64,000 nt of DNA from JAHFDS01 sp964593795 (GTDB lineage: Bacteria; Myxococcota_A; Polyangia; JAHFDS01). Position numbers and translations under genes: made by a program. Every line of letters begins with the position of its first letter. Position 1 is the first letter of the stretch. The stretch is from the NCBI GenBank assembly GCA_964593795.1, contig CAZQJC010000296.1, forward strand, positions 26,545 through 90,544, in the 5' to 3' direction. Shown piece after piece: positions 59,426-64,000 of the stretch. The notes under the pieces were generated by a model. The model had not been told where the DNA came from. It was given only the letters and a program-made list of their open reading frames with translations, and did not search any database.

Positions 59426-60187
59426 GTGCGTGGCCCCATCGTGTCCCTGCTCGCCGGCGCGTCCGTGGCGGGCCTCTATCTCGTCAGCTTCCGCCAGGCT
59501 CCCTGGTGGGGCGGCCTGATCTTCCTCGTCGTCGTCTCGATCGGCGTCTTCTTCTGGCTCTCGAAGCGCATCCTCGGGCGGCTCGAGCCGCTCCTTGCCG
59601 AGGCGGGCAACCACCTGAAGGCGCAGCGCATGGACCAGGGCATCGCGACGCTCAAGAGCGCGTTCCGCTGGGCGCCGTGGCACCCGATGATCGGCGCGCA
59701 GCTCCACGCGCAGCTCGGCTCGGTCCTCTACGTGACCGACAAGATCGGCGAGGCAGAGCCGCACCTGCGCAAGTCGCCGCGCTCGGTCTGGACGGCGCGC
59801 GCGATGCTCGCGTGCATCTACTTCCGTCGCAAGGACGCCGCCGCCATGCGCCTCGAGTTCGAGGCACTCTGCAAGGACAAGAAGGCGTGCAAGGAGTCCC
59901 TGCTCTGGACGCTCTATGCGTTCTGCGAGAAGGAGCTGGCCGGCAAGGACGCCGCGATCGCGGTGCTCGAGCGCGGCCACGCGCTCATGCGCTCGGACGA
60001 GAAGCTGGAGAACAACCTCGAGCGCGTCAAGCAGGGCAAGGACATGAAGACGCAGAGCTACGAGGGCCAGTGGTACCAGTTCAAGGTGGGCGATCCGCCG
60101 AAGGCGCAGCAGGTCATCCAGCGCGCCGGTGGCGGCGGAGCGATGCACCCCGCCCTGCGCCGCTCGGGCGGCAAGAGGAAGCGATGA
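59426..60187 (+). CDS. Membrane-anchored TPR-like protein
   Basis: This 253-residue protein has two N-terminal hydrophobic helices (about 5-42), then helical repeats reminiscent of TPRs (KAQRMDQGIATLKSAF, LHAQLGSVLYVTDKIGEAEP). Two Cys (about residues 130-155) are in the helical part. The basic tail GGKRKR ends just before the lipoprotein gene, with an ATGA overlap. Function unknown; a scaffold at the inner membrane is the simplest reading. Confidence 0.7.
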   Translation: MRGPIVSLLAGASVAGLYLVSFRQAPWWGGLIFLVVVSIGVFFWLSKRILGRLEPLLAEAGNHLKAQRMDQGIATLKSAFRWAPWHPMIGAQLHAQLGSVLYVTDKIGEAEPHLRKSPRSVWTARAMLACIYFRRKDAAAMRLEFEALCKDKKACKESLLWTLYAFCEKELAGKDAAIAVLERGHALMRSDEKLENNLERVKQGKDMKTQSYEGQWYQFKVGDPPKAQQVIQRAGGGGAMHPALRRSGGKRKR

Positions 60188-60540
60188 GGCTCGTGATCGC
60201 GGCGCTCGCGCTCGCGCTCGGCTGCGCGGCGAAGCAGCCCCCGGTGGTGCAGCCGGCCGAGGACGATCCCACGCGCGCGTGGAACGCGGCGCTCGCGGCG
60301 GTGCACGAGCGGGGCCTCTCGCCCGCGCTGGCCGATCCCGCGACGGGGCGCATCGAGACGCTGTGGCGCGAGGCGCCCGGCGGCGGGCGCGAGCGATGGA
60401 TCGTGACGCTCGAGGCGGGCGACAAGGGCGCGCGCACGCACGCACGCGCCCTTCGCGAGACCGACCCACCGAGCAGCGCACCGAGCGAGGACCCCGCGCT
60501 CGCCGAGGCCGTCGACCGCCTGGCCAAGATGCGGCCGTAG
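60184..60540 (+). CDS. Small hypothetical lipoprotein
   Basis: The 118-residue product has a lipoprotein signal (MRLVIAALALALGCAA; Cys at 15) and a short mixed alpha/beta body without recognised motif. It is coupled to the TPR-like gene by an ATGA overlap, so the pair probably act at the cell envelope. Confidence 0.65.
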   Translation: MRLVIAALALALGCAAKQPPVVQPAEDDPTRAWNAALAAVHERGLSPALADPATGRIETLWREAPGGGRERWIVTLEAGDKGARTHARALRETDPPSSAPSEDPALAEAVDRLAKMRP

Positions 60541-60579
60541 CGTCACTCCCCGCCCGGGACCGTGCTGCGTTCGACCCGG

Positions 60580-60613
<34 letters not shown>

Positions 60614-60905
60614 TGTAGCGACGCGAGGCGAGCGCAGCGAGCGCCGCGACGCGCCGAGCGCAGCGAGCGAAGCGCCGCGCCGAGGCGAGCGCAGCGAGCG
60701 AAGCGCCGCGCCGAGCGCAGCGAGCGAAGCGCCGCGCCGAGGCGAGCGCAGCGAGCGAAGCGCCGAGGCGAGCGCAGCGAGCGAAGCGCCGCGCCGAGGC
60801 GAGCGCAGCGCCGCGCCGAGGCGAGCGAAGCGACGCGCCGAGGCGAGCGCAGCGAGCGAAGCGCCGAAGCGAGCGCCGCGCCGAGGCGAGCGCAGCGAGC
60901 CGCAA
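60614..60905 (+). repeat. Imperfect tandem array of GAGCGCAGCGAGC-type units
   Basis: About nine imperfect units near 31 bp long, each built from CGCCGCGCCGAGGCGAGC followed by GCAGCGAGCGAAG, run without interruption and end at the start of element copy C. Open frames through this array on both strands are low-complexity (Ala/Arg/Ser-rich) and are not accepted as genes. With the hexamer repeat and the element it fills the 481-nt gap 60541-61021. Confidence 0.85.
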
Positions 60906-60946
60906 GGGCGTAGCGAGCAACGCGAGCGAAGACGCAGGGAGGGGGG

Positions 60947-61018
60947 CCCGGATGGGCTTTGCCCATCCGGGGGAGGGGCGGCGCGCCCCTCCTGGTGGCC
61001 GCCTTCCCAGGCGGCCAC
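60947..61018 (+). repeat. Triple-hairpin repeat element, copy C
   Basis: Three hairpins with the same sizes, loops and spacers as copy B. H1 pairs 60947-60957 with 60961-60971. H2 pairs 60973-60980 with 60984-60991. H3 pairs 60995-61004 with 61009-61018. Relative to copy B six base pairs differ and every difference is matched on the other arm. The element lies just past the stop of the response-regulator gene (minus strand), and could also serve as that gene's 3' end. Confidence 0.85.
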
Positions 61019-61021
61019 ACG

Positions 61022-61714
61022 CTAAATGGTCGGCCCGCGGAACCGGTAGCCCACGCCGCGCACGGTCTCGAGCCAGCGCGGATCGTCGGGGTTCTCCTCG
61101 AGCTTCTGCCGAAGACGCCCGACGAAGTTGTCCACGGTGCGCACGGTGCCGTAGTGGTCGACGCCCCAGACCGCGCGCATGAGCTGCTCGCGCGAGAAGG
61201 CCACGTCGGCGTGCGTGACGAAGTGCCGCAGCAGGTCGAACTCGCGCGCCGTCATCTCGATCTCGGCGCCCCCGCGCACCACGCGCCGGGCCTCGAGGTC
61301 GATGCGCACGTCGCCGAAGCCGATCTCCGCCTCGCGCGCCGCGTGCCGGCGCGACCGGCGCAACGCGGCGCGGATGCGCGCGAGCAGCTCGGGCAGGCCG
61401 AAGGGCTTGGTGAGGTAGTCGTCCGCGCCGATCGACAGGCCCATCACCTTGTCGGCCTCCTGCCCCTTGGCCGACAGGATGAGGATCGGCGTCTCGGCCC
61501 CCTCGGCCCGCAGCATGCGGACGACCTCGATGCCATCGAGGCGCGGCAACATCACGTCGAGCAGGACGAGATCCGGACGGTTCTGGCGGAAGAGGGCGAG
61601 CCCTTCCTCGCCGTCGCGCGCGGTCAGCACGCGATAGCCCTCGAGCCGCAGGTTGAGGTCGAGACCCTTCAAGATCGACGGGTCGTCTTCTACGACGAGG
61701 ATGGTGTCCGTCAT
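61022..61714 (-). CDS. OmpR/PhoB-family response regulator
   Basis: The 230-residue protein has a receiver domain with ILVVEDD, the phosphorylated D53 in LVLLDVMLP and the Lys in LTKPF near residue 103. It is followed by an OmpR-type winged helix with EFDLLRHFV, RTVDNFVGRLRQKLE and RGVGYRF. The ATG overlaps the histidine kinase stop (ATGA), so the two are one operon. It probably controls a phosphate- or envelope-stress-type regulon; targets cannot be inferred. Confidence 0.95.
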   Translation of the reverse strand: MTDTILVVEDDPSILKGLDLNLRLEGYRVLTARDGEEGLALFRQNRPDLVLLDVMLPRLDGIEVVRMLRAEGAETPILILSAKGQEADKVMGLSIGADDYLTKPFGLPELLARIRAALRRSRRHAAREAEIGFGDVRIDLEARRVVRGGAEIEMTAREFDLLRHFVTHADVAFSREQLMRAVWGVDHYGTVRTVDNFVGRLRQKLEENPDDPRWLETVRGVGYRFRGPTI

Positions 61715-62670
61715 GTGGTGGCCGCCGTGGTTCGGAGGACGCGCTTCGGGCCTGCGCCGAGGGCGGGCAGGGAGATCGTGAACTTGGCGCCCTTGCCGGG
61801 CGCGCTGTCCACGGTGATCGCACCGTCGTGCGCTTCCACGATGTGCTTGACCATCGCGAGGCCGAGGCCCGTGCCGGGGACCTGGCGCTTTCGCGCCTCG
61901 TCGGTGCGGTAGAACTTCTCGAAGATGCGCCGGTGCTCGGGCGCCGGGATGCCGGGGCCGTTGTCGCTGACGATGATCTCGACGCGATCGCCGACGGCGC
62001 GGCAGGCGAGGCGGATCCGCTTGTCGCTGCCCGTGTAACGATGGGCGTTCTGCAGGAGGTTCAGCACCGCCTCGGACAGCGCGGCGGGGTCCACGCGCAC
62101 GGGCGGCAGATCCGCCGGGACGTCGAGCTCGAGCTCGTACGGGTGCTCGAGCCGCTGCGCCTCGAACGCCTCCACCGACACGTCGACGATGTCCGCCACC
62201 GACTCGTCGTCGGCCTCGTAGACGCGGCGCCCGGCCTCCATGCGCGCGAAGCCGAGCAGGCGATCGATGAGGCGCGTCAGGCGATCGGTCTCGGTCGCGA
62301 TGGTGTCCAGGCACTGCTGCACCGTCTCGGGATCGCCGCCGCGGCCGAGCTGCAGCGTCTCGACGAACATCCGGATGCTGGTCAGCGGCGTGCGCAGGTC
62401 GTGCGAGACCTTCGACAGGAACTCGGTCTGCAGCCGCGCGAGCGACGCCTCGCGCCGCACGTAGAACAGCGTCGCGATCGAGCCGATCGAGACCACGGCC
62501 GCGAACGACAGGATGAGAGTGCCGAAGACGTAGTCGTGCGTGAACGAGCCGAAGACGAGGATGAGGACGCCGACGCAGACCAGGACGGCGCTCGGCACGC
62601 CGACGAACAGGGCGGCGATGGTCAGGAGCCGCCGGGCCGTGCGGGCACGAGGGTCGATGATCTTGGCCAT
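61711..62670 (-). CDS. Sensor histidine kinase (PhoR-like class)
   Basis: The 319-residue kinase has two transmembrane helices (about 17-41 and 48-70) with almost no periplasmic loop, a dimerisation domain with H90 in SHDLRTPLTS, and an ATPase domain with LLQNAHRY (N box), DNGPGIP (G1), FYR (F box) and GTGLGLAMVKHI (G2). The lack of an external sensor suggests it senses a membrane or intracellular cue. A TACACT hexamer ends 9 nt before its ATG. Confidence 0.95.
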   Translation of the reverse strand: MAKIIDPRARTARRLLTIAALFVGVPSAVLVCVGVLILVFGSFTHDYVFGTLILSFAAVVSIGSIATLFYVRREASLARLQTEFLSKVSHDLRTPLTSIRMFVETLQLGRGGDPETVQQCLDTIATETDRLTRLIDRLLGFARMEAGRRVYEADDESVADIVDVSVEAFEAQRLEHPYELELDVPADLPPVRVDPAALSEAVLNLLQNAHRYTGSDKRIRLACRAVGDRVEIIVSDNGPGIPAPEHRRIFEKFYRTDEARKRQVPGTGLGLAMVKHIVEAHDGAITVDSAPGKGAKFTISLPALGAGPKRVLRTTAATT

Positions 62671-62791
62671 CCGGGCCGGAGTGTAGGTGCGTCTCCCCGG
62701 ACGTGCCAGGCGGGCCGGCAGGGGGCGGATCCGTCGGGTCGCCGCGCCCGTTGACGTCCGAAGGCGCCCTCTGGTAGAAGCGGGACCCCTA

Positions 62792-62864
62792 GGCGCAGTA
62801 GCTCAGTCGGTAGAGCGGGGGTCTCATAAGCCCTGTGTCGGCAGTTCAATTCTGCCCTGCGCCA
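62792..62864 (+). tRNA. tRNA-Met(CAT), elongator type
   Basis: A complete 73-nt cloverleaf is visible: acceptor GGCGCAG pairing with CTGCGCC, D arm GCTC...GAGC, anticodon loop CTCATAA giving CAT, a 5-base variable loop and T arm GGCAG-TTCAATT-CTGCC, with A as discriminator. The first pair is G-C, not the C-A mismatch of initiators. A lysidine-modified tRNA-Ile(CAT) is a formal alternative. CCA is not encoded. Confidence 0.93.
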
Positions 62865-62870
62865 CCGAGC

Positions 62871-62894
62871 CCCCGCCGGGCCATCCCGGCGGGG
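62871..62894 (+). terminator. Hairpin downstream of tRNA-Met
   Basis: CCCCGCCGGG (62871-62880) pairs with CCCGGCGGGG (62885-62894) around CCAT, immediately beyond the tRNA; a second 8-bp hairpin (62901-62908 with 62916-62923) follows. No T tract is present, so these may act as processing or termination structures. Confidence 0.6.
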
Positions 62895-62954
62895 CGCTCC
62901 GGATCCGGGCCTCGTCCGGATCCCGGCGCGGGCCATCCGGGCGATGATGCCCGC

Positions 62955-63740
62955 ATGTCCCTCGGCCCGGGCACGCGCGCGGCTCCCTGGCACGACCTCG
63001 TCCGGCTGACGCCCCGGGAGCGGCTGGTCGAGCTCGCCCTGCCCCTGCCGTGGCTGCTGGTCTCGCTCGCGCTGTACGCCACGCCCGCCTGGCCCCTCGG
63101 GCTCGTCGCGGCCTTCTACTTCTTCCTGACGGGCCTGCGCCTGTCGCACAACGCGCAGCACTGCTGCCTCGGCGTCTCGCGCGGCGCGCACGACGCGATC
63201 CTCGCGGCGCTGTCCGTGGGGATGGGCGCGTCGATGCACGCCGTGCAGACGACGCACCTGCACCACCACCGCCACGAGCTCGGCCCCGAGGACGTCGAGG
63301 GCCGCGTCGCGCGCCTCGCCTTCCCGCGGATCCTGCTCGCGGGGCCGGGGTTCATCCTGGCCCTGCACCGCGTCGCGCTCGCGCGGGGCACGCGGCGGCA
63401 GCGCCGCTGGGTGGCGGCGGAGCTCTGCGCGATCGCGCCCGCCTGGGCCGCGCTCGGCGTCGTCGCGGGCCCGCGCGTGGCCGCGCTGCACGCCGCAGCG
63501 ATGCTGACCGGGGAGTGCCTGACCGCGTTCTTCGCCGTGTGGATCGTGCATCGCGGCGCGGACGGCACGCCGACGCGTGCGCGCACCGAGCGCAAGCGCT
63601 GGGTGCACCTCCTGACCTTCGACATGCTCCTGCACGCCGACCACCACGCCTATCCGGCCGTGCCGACGATCCACTGGCGCGCGCTCGCGGCGCGGCGCAC
63701 CGCCGCGGGAGAGCGGGTGGAGCCCGACGTGGTGGCGTAG
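62955..63740 (+). CDS. Fatty-acid-desaturase-like membrane di-iron enzyme
   Basis: The 261-residue protein has hydrophobic segments and three histidine boxes: HNAQH near residue 70, HLHHHRH near 102 and HADHHAYP near 222, as in the fatty acid desaturase/hydroxylase superfamily. It could desaturate or hydroxylate a lipid or carotenoid; box spacing alone does not decide. The ATG is 90 nt downstream of the tRNA. Confidence 0.85.
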   Translation: MSLGPGTRAAPWHDLVRLTPRERLVELALPLPWLLVSLALYATPAWPLGLVAAFYFFLTGLRLSHNAQHCCLGVSRGAHDAILAALSVGMGASMHAVQTTHLHHHRHELGPEDVEGRVARLAFPRILLAGPGFILALHRVALARGTRRQRRWVAAELCAIAPAWAALGVVAGPRVAALHAAAMLTGECLTAFFAVWIVHRGADGTPTRARTERKRWVHLLTFDMLLHADHHAYPAVPTIHWRALAARRTAAGERVEPDVVA

Positions 63741-63763
63741 CCCCGCGCTCTCATGATTGGTCA

Positions 63764-63781
63764 CATCTGCCTAGGCAGATG
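63764..63781. repeat. 18-bp perfect palindrome
   Basis: CATCTGCCTAGGCAGATG is its own reverse complement, 24 bp after the desaturase stop. A second short hairpin lies just downstream (63790-63796 pairing with 63807-63813). It could be an operator-like site, a terminator or an end of the following repeat. Confidence 0.7.
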
Positions 63782-63814
63782 GAATGTCCTTCTGGGAGTC
63801 CAGCACCCCAGAAC

Positions 63815-63968
63815 TTCTGGCCCCTTACACCACACCCGGCCTCACCCCCGCAGAGCGTGCGGGTCGCGCAACCGCCCCTCTCCCGACGGGCCCGACGGGA
63901 GAGGGGCGACTGACCGCGGTGGACGCCACGACGGGGTGAGGCCGGGCGTGGTGTTAGGGGCCAGAGAA
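63815..63968. repeat. Long inverted repeat, MITE-like or palindromic element
   Basis: A 34-base left arm (63815-63848) and a 36-base right arm (63933-63968) are near-perfect reverse complements, differing by a few bases (for example CCTTACACC versus CCTAACACC). Between them lies a perfect 13-bp hairpin CGCCCCTCTCCCG / CGGGAGAGGGGCG. No transposase is present. No gene is seen in 63741-64000. Confidence 0.75.
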
Positions 63969-64000
63969 ATCGATCGCTTGGGCCTCGCTCCCGCCCTATC

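Overview
The window is very GC-rich, densely packed DNA from a bacterium that looks like a myxobacterium or close relative (Myxococcota, former Deltaproteobacteria). This is inferred from tandem eukaryote-like Ser/Thr kinases with C-terminal membrane anchors, an OmpA protein with thrombospondin type 3 calcium repeats, many GTG/TTG starts, and 4-base start/stop overlaps (ATGA, GTGA, TTGA) between consecutive genes. No species can be named from the sequence alone.

Layout. 1-5.6 kb (minus strand): start of an M61 peptidase, a beta-barrel-like protein, two Ser/Thr kinases (the second with degenerate motifs), a DnaJ-type zinc-knuckle mini-protein and the OmpA protein. 5.85-50.5 kb: a surface-polysaccharide locus. 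It holds (a) a GT2 + DegT aminotransferase + two SPASM-type radical SAM proteins + GT2 + FAD enzyme run; (b) two SDR epimerases; (c) a heptose-type module (GmhB, a nucleotidyltransferase-kinase fusion in reversed domain order, GmhA-like isomerase, split transketolase, alcohol dehydrogenase, HAD protein, methyltransferase); (d) CgeB-like glycosyltransferase, AsnB-like amidotransferase and C-methyltransferase-like protein; (e) a block of visibly lower GC (about 28.2-36 kb) with an FAD oxidoreductase, TylF-like methyltransferase, GtrB-like glycosyltransferase, WbqC-like protein and WecE aminotransferase; (f) a Tat-lipoprotein-like Gfo/Idh oxidoreductase; (g) the Wzm/Wzt ABC exporter; (h) SDRs, methyltransferase and APH-like kinase; (i) glycosyltransferases bracketed by two B12-type radical SAM proteins. 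Together these make, decorate and export an O-antigen- or capsule-like glycan through the ABC-dependent route; no Wzy polymerase is evident.

50.7-64 kb: a small protein plus nucleotidyltransferase pair resembling an AbiEii/MNT toxin-antitoxin arrangement, a GH31 glycosidase, a TMTC-like membrane TPR protein, and an operon of DUF62, lipoprotein, RumA/TrmA-type methyltransferase and EamA transporter. Then come a TPR-like protein and lipoprotein, a PhoB/PhoR-like two-component system, a tRNA-Met(CAT) and a fatty-acid-desaturase-like protein.

The most unusual non-coding signal is a 72-nt triple-hairpin element present twice (59295-59366 and 60947-61018). All three stems are perfectly paired in both copies although six base pairs differ, each by a compensatory double change. 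It follows a purine/GC-rich module that has expanded into a tandem array at 60614-60905. A second, unrelated long inverted repeat lies at 63815-63968. Several first genes of operons have a TAnnnT hexamer only 6-9 nt before the start codon, suggesting leaderless or nearly leaderless transcripts.
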